DNA from: JAHEZL01 sp046074525 | Lineage (GTDB): Bacteria; Bacteroidota; Bacteroidia; Flavobacteriales_C; GCA-002722245 | DNA: 64,000 nucleotides | Direction of reading: 5' to 3' | Assembly: GCA_046074525.1 (NCBI GenBank) | Contig: JBJTOK010000059.1 | Coordinates: forward strand, 95,050-159,049 | Part shown: positions 1 through 8,117 of the stretch, piece after piece | Numbering within the stretch: position 1 is the first letter of the stretch | Layout: every line of letters starts with the position of its first letter | The notes under the pieces: model-generated | The model's input: only the letters and a program-made list of their open reading frames with translations | Told to the model about the DNA's origin: nothing | Databases searched by the model: none | Translations under genes and position numbers: made by a program

Positions 1-225
1 TTATGTGATGCCGGTTGCGTCATGTATAAACTAGCTCCTGATTATAACAATAATCTTTTTAAATCTGAATGGACAGAATTGTGGTTTGTCTATTATACCA
101 AAAATAGCTTTTGTTTATGTCATAAAAGAATAAATGGTATGGATGTTAAAGATGATCAAATAGAGCCATATTCTAATAGTTGGTTTATTGTAAAAGCTAA
201 AGGGAAAAGATATATTGGGGGGTAG
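1..225 (+). CDS. C-terminal end of an unidentified protein (cut by window edge)
   Basis: An open frame runs from the first base of the window to a stop at 223-225 with no stop before the first ATG at 22, so this is probably the tail of a longer gene that starts outside the window. The visible 74 residues are polar and aromatic-rich, with no transmembrane segment and no motif I recognise. An alternative is a short gene starting at the ATG at 22. It is followed directly by a dispersed repeat rather than by another gene. Function unknown. Confidence 0.5.
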   Translation, partial: LCDAGCVMYKLAPDYNNNLFKSEWTELWFVYYTKNSFCLCHKRINGMDVKDDQIEPYSNSWFIVKAKGKRYIGG

Positions 226-248
226 CCTAGAATGGCGGCTTCCCGCGT

Positions 249-470
249 GTGTCTGAGGTACTCCGAAGGACCTGTTGCCCTTTTCGTCATTTCTTCTTCT
301 TTTCCAAAGAAGCAAAGACTTACTTTTTTGTCTTGACACAAAAAAGTATCCAAAAAAATTCAAGAGCCAATTTATGCTTCCCCCCGCATCGTGGCTCGGG
401 CCTTCGCACGAAGCTAGCGGTCCATCTTGCGAATATGCTTGCGCATGCTTCACTCTTGGAGAAGAGGGCG
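249..470. repeat. Dispersed intergenic repeat, copy R1
   Basis: This stretch resembles two other intergenic stretches at 14545-14795 and 39485-39865. All three contain, in the same order, a TCTTCTTTT(C)-AAAGAAGCAAA block, a hairpin, a (A)TCCAA(AA)..GAGCCA block, a GGCTCGGGC-like block and CACGAAG(C/T)TA. In R1 the hairpin is a perfect 10-bp stem, 322-331 paired with 338-347, around a 6-nt loop. The open frames seen inside it on both strands are not conserved between copies, so I treat it as non-coding. It lies between the convergent ends of the first gene and hemL and may act as a terminator. Confidence 0.75.
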
Positions 471-504
471 TGTGTTGGATTGTGCGTGAGGAGGGAGATG
501 GATT

Positions 505-1794
505 CTATACCATCGCTTTCTTAATCCCTATTTTAAAAACCTCAATCGTTTTCTTTATGTCTTCATTGCTGTGCGCAGAAGACATAAAGCCTACTTCATA
601 ACCCGACGGACCGAGATAAATTCCTTTTTCCAGCAGGAATTTATGCAGGATACGGAAGTGCTTCATTGATTTCGGATCAATGTCGGCAGCGCTTTTTATT
701 TCCTTGTTAGAGAATCTCAGCCAAAAGATAGAACCTACAGAAACCATCTTAAATACCAGCTTTTCCTTGGCGGCGAATTTATTGATAGAGTCACAAAGCA
801 ATTTGGTTTTTGCTTCCAGACTCTTGTAAAATCCTTTTTTCAAACACTCGCTGAGTTGTGCTTTTCCGGCACTCATCGCCACCGGATTTCCGGAGAGGGT
901 TCCTGCCTGGTATACCGGACCATCGGGAGCAATTTCCCTCATGATTTTAGCATTAGATCCGTAAGCGCCTACCGGCATTCCACCACCAATGATTTTACCG
1001 TAAGTGATAATGTCGGGTTTGATATTGTACAATCCTGCAGCCCCTTCAAATCCTACGCGGAAACCACTGATCACTTCATCAAAAATCAACAGCGCATCAT
1101 GCTTTTTAGTGATCTCTCTCAAGCCTTTTAAATATTCTTTTCCTTGCAGCAAAAGCCCGTTGTTAGCAGGAACTGGCTCGATAATAATGCAAGCAATCTG
1201 GTTGTAATGAGTAGCAAAAGCTTTTTCCACGGCTTTCAGATCGTTGAGCGGAAGAACGATGGTTTCATTAGCGAAAGCTTCGGGAACACCTGCTGATGAA
1301 GAGGTTCCGAAGGTAGCTAATCCTGATCCTGCTTTCACTAACAAATGATCGGCGTGACCATGGTAGCAGCCTTCAAATTTGATGATCTTGTCCTTTCCTG
1401 TGTAACCGCGGGCCAGGCGGATCGCCGACATTACGGCTTCTGTTCCTGAACTTACGAAACGCAATTTTTCAATGAAGCGGTTGTTTTTGATGATGAGTTC
1501 GGCGAGTTCATTTTCCTGTACCGTTGGTGCACCATAAGACAAGCCATTCGCTGCCGATTTTTGTACCGCCTTCACTACTTTGTCGGGAGCGTGACCAAGA
1601 ATCAGCGGTCCCCACGAACAACAATAGTCGATGTATTTGTTGCCGTCAATATCCTGTATTTTCGATCCTTTCCCTTTTGCGATAAAGAGCGGATCGCCGT
1701 CTACCGAGCCAAAGGCACGCACCGGAGAATTCACGCCGCCGGGAAAAAATGTTTTTGCTTTTTTAAATGCTGCTGCTGATTTTTTTGTTTTCAT
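505..1794 (-). CDS. hemL: Glutamate-1-semialdehyde 2,1-aminomutase
   Basis: PLP-dependent enzyme that converts glutamate-1-semialdehyde to 5-aminolevulinate, the last step of the C5 route to tetrapyrroles, in the cytoplasm. The 429-residue length is normal for the family. The N-terminus has the typical PGGVNSPVRAF motif (18-28), the cofactor region shows SSGTEA (115-120) and GCYHGHAD (142-149), FDEVISGFR lies at 238-246, and the PLP lysine is in TYGKIIGGG (K267). Its start codon lies one base after the stop of the upstream metallo-hydrolase gene, so the two are probably co-transcribed. No frameshift or missing residue was noticed. Confidence 0.96.
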   Translation of the reverse strand: MKTKKSAAAFKKAKTFFPGGVNSPVRAFGSVDGDPLFIAKGKGSKIQDIDGNKYIDYCCSWGPLILGHAPDKVVKAVQKSAANGLSYGAPTVQENELAELIIKNNRFIEKLRFVSSGTEAVMSAIRLARGYTGKDKIIKFEGCYHGHADHLLVKAGSGLATFGTSSSAGVPEAFANETIVLPLNDLKAVEKAFATHYNQIACIIIEPVPANNGLLLQGKEYLKGLREITKKHDALLIFDEVISGFRVGFEGAAGLYNIKPDIITYGKIIGGGMPVGAYGSNAKIMREIAPDGPVYQAGTLSGNPVAMSAGKAQLSECLKKGFYKSLEAKTKLLCDSINKFAAKEKLVFKMVSVGSIFWLRFSNKEIKSAADIDPKSMKHFRILHKFLLEKGIYLGPSGYEVGFMSSAHSNEDIKKTIEVFKIGIKKAMV

Positions 1795-1795
1795 A

Positions 1796-2434
1796 TTATT
1801 TCAGGAAAGGATTGTTCTTTTTTTCAAAACCAATGTTGGTTGGATCGCCATGACCAGGGAAAACCTCATAACCATCAGGCAGGGTGAATAATTTTTCTTT
1901 GATGCTTTTTACAAGTGTGGCCATGTTGCCGAAAGGCAAATCGGTTCTTCCAATACTCATTTGAAACAACACATCACCGCCAATTACAAAGCCATCTTTA
2001 TGGCTTACAAAAGCGAGATGTCCGGGCGCATGTCCCGGTACAAAAAGGATGTCGAGTTTTGAATTTCCAAAAGAGATCACATCGCCTTCTTCCAGGAAAA
2101 TTTCAATTTCCGGCGAAGGATTGCAATTGATGCCATATTGTTTTCCCCACAGCGGAGATCCTTCCAGGATAGGTTTTTCCAGCTTATTGGCTTCAAGTTT
2201 CAATTTGAATTTATCGGCAATCATGCCATTGCCCAAAATATGATCGATATGGCAATGAGTGTTTAAAAGATGAACTGGTTTTAAGTTGTTTTCGCTGATG
2301 AAATTCAGTAATGCCATTTCTTCACTGCTGGTGTAACAGCCCGGATCAATGATCACACATTCCTTTGTTTCATCAAAGAGCACATAAGTGTTTTCATAAA
2401 AAGGATTGAACGGGAAATATTGAATCTGAATCAT
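1796..2434 (-). CDS. MBL-fold metallo-hydrolase (glyoxalase II-like)
   Basis: A 212-residue cytoplasmic protein of the metallo-beta-lactamase fold. The metal-binding signature THCHIDH is at residues 59-65, a downstream FVPGHAPGHLAF supplies a further His, GGDVLF holds the bridging Asp, and PGHGDPT near the C-terminus supplies the last His. This is the pattern of the YcbL/glyoxalase II-like hydrolases, which cleave thioesters such as S-lactoylglutathione, but the substrate here cannot be told from sequence. It is the first gene of a probable two-gene unit with hemL and is divergent from the ATP-grasp gene. Confidence 0.88.
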   Translation of the reverse strand: MIQIQYFPFNPFYENTYVLFDETKECVIIDPGCYTSSEEMALLNFISENNLKPVHLLNTHCHIDHILGNGMIADKFKLKLEANKLEKPILEGSPLWGKQYGINCNPSPEIEIFLEEGDVISFGNSKLDILFVPGHAPGHLAFVSHKDGFVIGGDVLFQMSIGRTDLPFGNMATLVKSIKEKLFTLPDGYEVFPGHGDPTNIGFEKKNNPFLK

Positions 2435-2536
2435 TTTTCTTTTTGTTGGATGCCAAAGGTAAAATTTATCTTGTGTTTCACCCGTTTTACTTCTGCGAAA
2501 AAGCAGTTAAATCATGTCGCTGTAATTTTTAACTTA

Positions 2537-4021
2537 GTGATCTACGAAATCCGAAATCGCTTGCCACTTAAGAACCAAAATCTGTTTAATTCTCTTTACG
2601 CTTCCAAGGAAGGTGTATACGATGAGTTTGTTTCTCAACAACTTCAGGTGCGCGCACAATATGATGTGTTGTCGAAACAGTTTTCCGAGTACCAAACAAA
2701 GGATTATTGTAAGTTCAATGAAGAAGCAAAGATTGTTTTTTTCAATGAGGGCATCACCTTTGCCGTGTATTCCGACAATCCGCAGGGTTCAGAAAAAATA
2801 TTTCCATTTGATTTTATTCCACGCATTATTCCTCACGATGAATGGACAAAAATTGAGAAGGGCGTTATACAGCGAAACATCGCTATCAATGAATTTTTGA
2901 AGGATCTCTACCACGAAAAAAGAATTTTAAAAGAGGGAATTGTTCCCAAGGAACTGATTTATTCCAGCGTGAACATGAATCCGGTGATGGAAGGTTTTAT
3001 GCCGAAGGGCGGGATTTACAATCATATTTCGGGTACCGACATTATCCGTCACAGCGATGGAGAATATTATGTTTTGGAAGACAACGTGCGCTGTCCGTCG
3101 GGAGTGAGTTATGTACTTGCCAACAGAAATACTTTAAAGAAAACTTTTCCTAAATTGTTCAGCAAATGTCAGCCGCAATCCACTCAGGGTTATCCTGAAC
3201 ATTTGCTTACCATGCTGCAATCGGTCACACCAGGTGTGAGTGCTCCTAATTGTGTAGTGCTTACGCCAGGTATGTATAATTCGGCATATTTTGAACATTC
3301 ATTTTTGGCACAAAGCATGGGTGTTGAATTGGTGGAAGGTCGCGATTTATTTGTAAAGAATGATGTAGTGTTCATGAAAACCATTCATGGTCCGCAACGT
3401 GTTCATGTAATTTACCGAAGAATTGATGATCCTTATCTGGATCCTCTCATTTTTAATCCTGACTCAGTGCTCGGGACTCCGGGATTAATGAGCGCATATC
3501 TGGCAGGAAATGTAACTCTGGTGAATGCACCAGGAACAGGCGTTGCCGACGATAAGGCGGTGTACGCCTATATGCCTGAGATTATCAAATATTACTTAGG
3601 CGAAGAACAAATTTTAAAGAATGTGCGCACTTACCGCTGTGGTGAAGAAGACGATTACAAATATGTGATTGACAACATCGATAAACTTGTAGTTAAACCT
3701 GTTGATGAATCGGGAGGTTATGGTATTCACATTGGCAATACGCTTAGCAAAGAAAAAATTGAAGAAGTAAAAAATATCATTCGCAGTGATCGTAGAAAAT
3801 ACATTGCGCAGCCAATTTTATCGTTGTCGGTGCATCCTACTTTCATTGAAGGCGATAACACGATAGAGCCGCGTCACATTGATTTGCGGACATTTTGTTT
3901 ACTGGGGAATAATACACAATATGTGTTACCGGGAGGACTCACTCGTGTTGCTTTGAAGCGTGGAAATTTAATTGTTAATTCATCACAGGGCGGAGGCTCA
4001 AAAGATACCTGGGTACTGTAA
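2537..4021 (+). CDS. Circularly permuted ATP-grasp protein (Anbu operon)
   Basis: Member of the circularly permuted ATP-grasp family (DUF404/DUF407). Family traits seen are the GGIYNHISGTDIIRH block followed by LEDNVRCPSG, GTGVADDKAVYAYM, VVKPVDESGGYGI and a late AQP-PRHIDLRTF block that resembles metal and ATP ligands. It is predicted to form an amide or peptide-like bond using ATP; the substrate is unknown. The frame is open upstream to an ATG at 2420, but that would overlap the divergent hydrolase and add a stretch unlike the family, so I prefer the GTG at 2537; a TTG at 2561 is also possible. It is followed closely by alpha-E, transglutaminase and Anbu genes, a conserved neighbourhood. 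Confidence 0.88.
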   Translation: MIYEIRNRLPLKNQNLFNSLYASKEGVYDEFVSQQLQVRAQYDVLSKQFSEYQTKDYCKFNEEAKIVFFNEGITFAVYSDNPQGSEKIFPFDFIPRIIPHDEWTKIEKGVIQRNIAINEFLKDLYHEKRILKEGIVPKELIYSSVNMNPVMEGFMPKGGIYNHISGTDIIRHSDGEYYVLEDNVRCPSGVSYVLANRNTLKKTFPKLFSKCQPQSTQGYPEHLLTMLQSVTPGVSAPNCVVLTPGMYNSAYFEHSFLAQSMGVELVEGRDLFVKNDVVFMKTIHGPQRVHVIYRRIDDPYLDPLIFNPDSVLGTPGLMSAYLAGNVTLVNAPGTGVADDKAVYAYMPEIIKYYLGEEQILKNVRTYRCGEEDDYKYVIDNIDKLVVKPVDESGGYGIHIGNTLSKEKIEEVKNIIRSDRRKYIAQPILSLSVHPTFIEGDNTIEPRHIDLRTFCLLGNNTQYVLPGGLTRVALKRGNLIVNSSQGGGSKDTWVL

Positions 4022-4024
4022 AAT

Positions 4025-4963
4025 ATGTTGTCACGGATTGCAAATAATTTATTCTGGATGGGGCGCTACCTCGAGCGCATCGAACACACTGCGCGTTATA
4101 CCAAAGTGAATTATTTTTCGGCGATGGATGCGCCGATTTCTATCAGTAAGGATTTTGTGTTGGAATCTATTCTGCGTATGAACGGAACGGATTTGTCTGC
4201 GGATAAATTCAATGAAGGCAATGTTTTGCAAACTATCGCTTTCGACAAAAAAAATCCGTCATCTATCATCAGTGGGGTCATTTTTTCTCGCGAAAATGCA
4301 AGAGGTGCCAGAGATGTCATCAGCACGGAGTTATGGGAATCCATCAATAAATATTATCATTTTGTATTGAATTACGACCAGGAGTCGTACCGAACTACAA
4401 GTCTTTTCGATTTCACCCAAAGTTCCATTGAGCATCTTACCATCATCAAGGGACAGATGGATGCTACAATGATTCATAATGAGGCTTGGTCCATCATGAA
4501 GTTGGGAATTTACCTTGAACGTGCAGCTCAAATTTTGCGAGCCGTGAAAACAAAATACGAAGATATTGTTGAGCTAAAAGGCACCGAAAAAGAAAATTCA
4601 TCTTTGCTTTCGCACCAGCTGGCAGCTTTGCTGCGTGGTTTGGAATCGTTTGACATGAGCAGAAAGCACTACCGCAGGGCGCCTAATCTTAATGATTCAT
4701 TGGAATTTTTGCTGTTGAATGATCGGTTTCCACGATCAGTGCTGAGCTGCCTGCATAAAATAACCGAACAAATTCATGTGATTAGTGCAACTAAAACACC
4801 ATCCAAAGATTCAGCAGAGTTCCTCGCAAACAAAAAATATTCAGCATTAAAACATCTCAGCATCGAAGAGATTAATGAAGATTTGCCTACCTTCATCAAC
4901 AATACCCAAAACGATATTTATCTCATTGGGGTGAAGCTGGTAGACGAATATTTTTCATTTTAA
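4025..4963 (+). CDS. Alpha-E domain protein (DUF403)
   Basis: A 312-residue, mostly helical protein beginning MLSRIANNLFWMGRYLERIEHTAR in shortened form; the LFWMGRYLER motif (residues 9-18) is the hallmark of the alpha-E family. A second conserved helix region, near residue 155, reads AWSIMKLGIYLERA. It starts 3 nt after the ATP-grasp stop and ends 1 nt before the transglutaminase start, so translation is probably coupled. The biochemical role is not established; the family occurs with circularly permuted ATP-grasp proteins and is thought to work with them in a peptide-like tagging or synthesis system. Confidence 0.92.
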   Translation: MLSRIANNLFWMGRYLERIEHTARYTKVNYFSAMDAPISISKDFVLESILRMNGTDLSADKFNEGNVLQTIAFDKKNPSSIISGVIFSRENARGARDVISTELWESINKYYHFVLNYDQESYRTTSLFDFTQSSIEHLTIIKGQMDATMIHNEAWSIMKLGIYLERAAQILRAVKTKYEDIVELKGTEKENSSLLSHQLAALLRGLESFDMSRKHYRRAPNLNDSLEFLLLNDRFPRSVLSCLHKITEQIHVISATKTPSKDSAEFLANKKYSALKHLSIEEINEDLPTFINNTQNDIYLIGVKLVDEYFSF

Positions 4964-4964
4964 G

Positions 4965-5825
4965 ATGCCTCAGTACAAACTAGAATATAACGCTGTCAAC
5001 ACCTATGGCAAGGAAGTTTGGGGAGCTTACCTTAAGTTTCTGATTCATCCATATTCGGCTTTAGGTGTACAAGTGAATTTTCCTATATTCAATACCAGTG
5101 TTCCCGGAAATTGGTGGCTCAGCAATGCCCGTCAAAAGGAAGTTAGCGAAATTTATTTCAACACTAATGGGCGTTTCAAGACAATGGAAATTTCCTATTC
5201 TGTTGAAGTGGGTGTACCCGAATTAAATCCTTTCGACCGGATATTCCTTAGTGAAGAAGAGGAAATAAGTATGATGCAAAGCAACAATTGGCTGGTCGAC
5301 AATTATCAATACATTCATTTATCACCCCATCGTTTAAAAACATTTTTATCCGCCGAAGAAAGTCGGAAATTTAAGTGGAGTGAAAAGGGATATCTCATTG
5401 ATAAAATAATTCATTTGCGCGATCAGGTGCATACGCAATTGGATTTTGTTCCAGAGGTAACAACTGTTAGTACAACGGCAAGGGAGGTACTGAAATTGGG
5501 CGAAGGCGTTTGTCAGGATTTTTCTCATGTTTTTTTAGCGCTTTTGCGCAATAATGGTGTTGCAGCACGTTATGTAAGTGGGTATCTGTACAACGGGGAA
5601 AACATTCGCGGAGCGTCGCAACTACATGCCTGGGTGGAGTGTCATATCCCCGGTTCAGGCTGGATTGGAATAGATCCTGCAAATAAACTTTTAGTTGATC
5701 ATAATTATATTAAAATTTGCCATGGCTATGATTACGATGATTGTAAACCTGTTGCCGGGGTAATTAATACTTCAGCATCAGATCAATCTTCCACATACCA
5801 GGTGAACGTTCAGCAAATACAATAA
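4965..5825 (+). CDS. Cytoplasmic transglutaminase-like cysteine protease
   Basis: 286 residues with an N-terminal beta-rich bacterial transglutaminase N-domain (about 1-125) and a C-terminal papain-like transglutaminase core. The catalytic triad is visible: Cys183 in GEGVCQDF, His221 in QLHAWVE and Asp237 in WIGIDPAN. No signal peptide is present, so it should act in the cytoplasm. Bacterial members are thought to be peptidases or amidases rather than cross-linking enzymes. It sits third in the ATP-grasp/alpha-E/transglutaminase/Anbu operon, where it may hydrolyse the product or substrate of the ATP-grasp enzyme (inference). Confidence 0.92.
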   Translation: MPQYKLEYNAVNTYGKEVWGAYLKFLIHPYSALGVQVNFPIFNTSVPGNWWLSNARQKEVSEIYFNTNGRFKTMEISYSVEVGVPELNPFDRIFLSEEEEISMMQSNNWLVDNYQYIHLSPHRLKTFLSAEESRKFKWSEKGYLIDKIIHLRDQVHTQLDFVPEVTTVSTTAREVLKLGEGVCQDFSHVFLALLRNNGVAARYVSGYLYNGENIRGASQLHAWVECHIPGSGWIGIDPANKLLVDHNYIKICHGYDYDDCKPVAGVINTSASDQSSTYQVNVQQIQ

Positions 5826-5826
5826 C

Positions 5827-6582
5827 ATGACTTATTGCTTAGGAATAAAATTGAAAGAAGGTATCGTAGGCATTGCCGATACACGCATAACTTCAGGAAC
5901 TGAAACTACTTCGGGAAAAAAATTATTTGTCCATGAAGATGGCGAAAACACTGTGTTTTTAATGACTTCTGGTTTGCGATCTATTCGCGATAAAGCACTT
6001 ACTTATTTCAAGGAAGATTTGCAATCCGAGTCTTTCGATAAAATTTATAAAGTGGTAAATGCTTTCAGTAATCAGGTAAAAAAAGTGGCTCAGGAAGATA
6101 AGGAGTCGCTGCACGCTGCAGGCTTGCATTTTAATATTTATGCGCTGGTGGGCGGACAAATGAAGGGTGATACCGAGCCCTCCATGTTCCTGGTTTATCC
6201 TGAAGGAAACTGGATTGAAGTGGGTAGCTCTTCTCCATTTATGATCATAGGAAATTCGGGTTATGGAAAACCGATTTTGAATCGCTCCATTACTGTTGAC
6301 TCCACCATTCCTTTTGCCTTAAAAACCGGATTGCTTTCTTTTGATTCCACGCGCGTTTGCGCCAACGACGTGGGTTATCCGATAGATGTTTTCGTTTATG
6401 AAAACAATTCCTTTAAAATAAAAACGCATCGCTTTGAAGAAAAGCACATGCGCCATCTGAGTGAGCAATGGGCAAAAATTCTCAATGAAGGCATCTCTAA
6501 AATGTCGGAAGAATTTGCTGATGTTTTTGTTCAGCCTAAAGTGAAAAGGAAAAATTCTGGAGTGAAGAAAAAACGTAAGTAG
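5827..6582 (+). CDS. Anbu, proteasome-type self-compartmentalising peptidase
   Basis: 251 residues starting MTYCLGIKL. The Thr after the initiator Met matches the N-terminal catalytic Thr of the Anbu (bacterial proteasome homologue) family, and GIADTRITSG and VFLMTSGLRSIRD follow as in Ntn hydrolases. The last 15 residues are Lys-rich. Anbu proteins assemble into open helical or ring-like oligomers; their natural substrates are not known. It starts 1 nt after the transglutaminase stop. The four-gene order is the known conserved Anbu neighbourhood, so operon membership supports the assignment. Confidence 0.92.
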   Translation: MTYCLGIKLKEGIVGIADTRITSGTETTSGKKLFVHEDGENTVFLMTSGLRSIRDKALTYFKEDLQSESFDKIYKVVNAFSNQVKKVAQEDKESLHAAGLHFNIYALVGGQMKGDTEPSMFLVYPEGNWIEVGSSSPFMIIGNSGYGKPILNRSITVDSTIPFALKTGLLSFDSTRVCANDVGYPIDVFVYENNSFKIKTHRFEEKHMRHLSEQWAKILNEGISKMSEEFADVFVQPKVKRKNSGVKKKRK

Positions 6583-6596
6583 TCAACTCTTACTGT

Positions 6597-7658
6597 ATGA
6601 GGATAGGGATAGTTTGTATTATTTCATGCTTGCTTTACTGTGTTTTATTTTCTGGTTTTTCCGGAAGAAGAATTCATGTCGCACCGCAGAAAAAGGAGCG
6701 TCCGCTCCGCACTAACCCTTATCAGGCTGTTGATCAGATAGCTTTGCTGATTCCTGCTGCAAGCATTAATTCTATTGAGAATTTGGCCCAATACATTTCT
6801 TCTAAAAGCGCTGATGACCTGAGCAAGGCGCGAATGATATTCAGGTGGATGACAAAAAATATCAAGTATGATGCAGCGGCCTATAATTCGGGAGTGCATG
6901 GGAATTGTGATGCACAATCTGTTTTTAAATCGAAAAAAAGTGTGTGTGAAGGATTTAGCAATTTATTTAAGGCGATAGCCGAAAAATGTGGTTTGGAAGC
7001 TGAAGTCATTCATGGATATGCTAAAGGCTATGGATATAGAACGGGACAGAAATTCAGGGAGGCAGATCACGCCTGGAACAAAGTAAAAATTAATGGCGAA
7101 TGGAAATTGCTGGATGTAACCTGGGGAGAGGGTTATGGTGAAACTGAGAATGGAAAATTGAAAGTGATAAAGGAGTTTGAAGATTTTTGGTTTTGTACCG
7201 ATCCCTATGCTTTCTTATTCAAGCATTATCCTGAAAATAAAACCGATTTATTTATTGCTGAGAGTTTTTCAAAAGAGCAATATGAAAACTTACAGAAGGT
7301 TGATCAGGATTTGTTTATTCTTGGTCTGGATCCTAAAATGGTTTTCACAAAGTCGCTGCAGGATCCTGTATATAGCACACCATTAGGATACGATACTGAT
7401 TACGATTTAAAAGTGTTGACTTGCAGCGACAACAGAAAAATAAAGCCTGGTATTGAATTTAGCGTTGAAATTGAAACAAAGGAAAATCTGGAAATTGCTT
7501 TTGTCAATAACAACAATTGGATTTATTTTACGAAGGAAAATGGTAAATACATCGGTCGCATTGTGCCTAAAAAAGGAGAGCTCAGCGTGAATGTGAAGTT
7601 AGTAGGATTTGATCCTTCCTTCAATACTTTATTGCAGTATGTGGTGTCGGTGAAATAA
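6597..7658 (+). CDS. Secreted transglutaminase-domain protein
   Basis: 353 residues with a hydrophobic N-terminal signal or anchor (about 4-20) followed by a transglutaminase-like domain of the kyphoscoliosis-peptidase type. The triad is Cys117 in KSVCEGFSNLF, His158 in ADHAWNKVK and Asp173 in LLDVTWG. The C-terminal 130 residues are beta-rich and unassigned. It lies 14 nt downstream of Anbu and could be a fifth operon member, but unlike the cytoplasmic transglutaminase it should act outside the inner membrane, so it may be only a neighbour. It converges with the phosphatase gene, the two stops being one base apart. Confidence 0.82.
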   Translation: MRIGIVCIISCLLYCVLFSGFSGRRIHVAPQKKERPLRTNPYQAVDQIALLIPAASINSIENLAQYISSKSADDLSKARMIFRWMTKNIKYDAAAYNSGVHGNCDAQSVFKSKKSVCEGFSNLFKAIAEKCGLEAEVIHGYAKGYGYRTGQKFREADHAWNKVKINGEWKLLDVTWGEGYGETENGKLKVIKEFEDFWFCTDPYAFLFKHYPENKTDLFIAESFSKEQYENLQKVDQDLFILGLDPKMVFTKSLQDPVYSTPLGYDTDYDLKVLTCSDNRKIKPGIEFSVEIETKENLEIAFVNNNNWIYFTKENGKYIGRIVPKKGELSVNVKLVGFDPSFNTLLQYVVSVK

Positions 7659-7659
7659 A

Positions 7660-8094
7660 TTATTTCCTGATAAGGTTAATCGCTTCTTCAGTAAATAATT
7701 CCCAGTTCTGATCGGGCATCCATACATCCCTGATGAAATTTCCTATTTCATCTTCTTCCAGTTTATTAATCGCGAAAAGATACAACGCCACAAAAACCGA
7801 CGCGCGATAATTCGCCGCGCAATGCACAAGAATTTTTTTCTCGTTGTTGTTTTTCATGAGCGCGAAAAATTGTTCGATATCAGCTATCGTAGGATTATCA
7901 AACAACACAGGGATATGATGATATTCCATTTGCAGATTTTCCACCACACTTTTTTCATCTGCCAAAGAATAATCCTGATCCGCTAAACCAAGATTAATCA
8001 CTACTTCAAAATCCTTGCTGATGCTTTTAAAATCTTCTGCAGAAGGTTGTCCGCAGCAGGAAAGGGAAGGAGATATTTGTAGAAAATTAAGCAT
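7660..8094 (-). CDS. Small tyrosine-phosphatase-like protein
   Basis: 144 residues. The sequence LVHCAANYRAS contains a phosphatase P-loop of the HCx4R type (Cys92, Arg97), as in the DUF442/BLH branch of the dual-specificity phosphatase superfamily. An N-terminal SCCGQPSAEDF block also resembles this family (QP near the start). No signal peptide. The substrate is unknown; relatives are annotated as protein tyrosine phosphatase family proteins. It is encoded downstream of the WG-repeat gene on the same strand with a short gap. Confidence 0.75.
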   Translation of the reverse strand: MLNFLQISPSLSCCGQPSAEDFKSISKDFEVVINLGLADQDYSLADEKSVVENLQMEYHHIPVLFDNPTIADIEQFFALMKNNNEKKILVHCAANYRASVFVALYLFAINKLEEDEIGNFIRDVWMPDQNWELFTEEAINLIRK

Positions 8095-8117
8095 GAGTAA
8101 AAATAGGAAATCGAAGG

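Noticed and set aside
115..601. Several overlapping reading frames on both strands downstream of hemL
   Set aside because: They lie in dispersed repeat R1; the frames are not kept in R2 and R3, so they are not likely genes.
7660..8094. Reading the HCx4R protein as a broken phosphatase because one residue is missing from HCx5R
   Set aside because: The shorter P-loop is normal for the DUF442/BLH-like branch, so the gene is not considered damaged.
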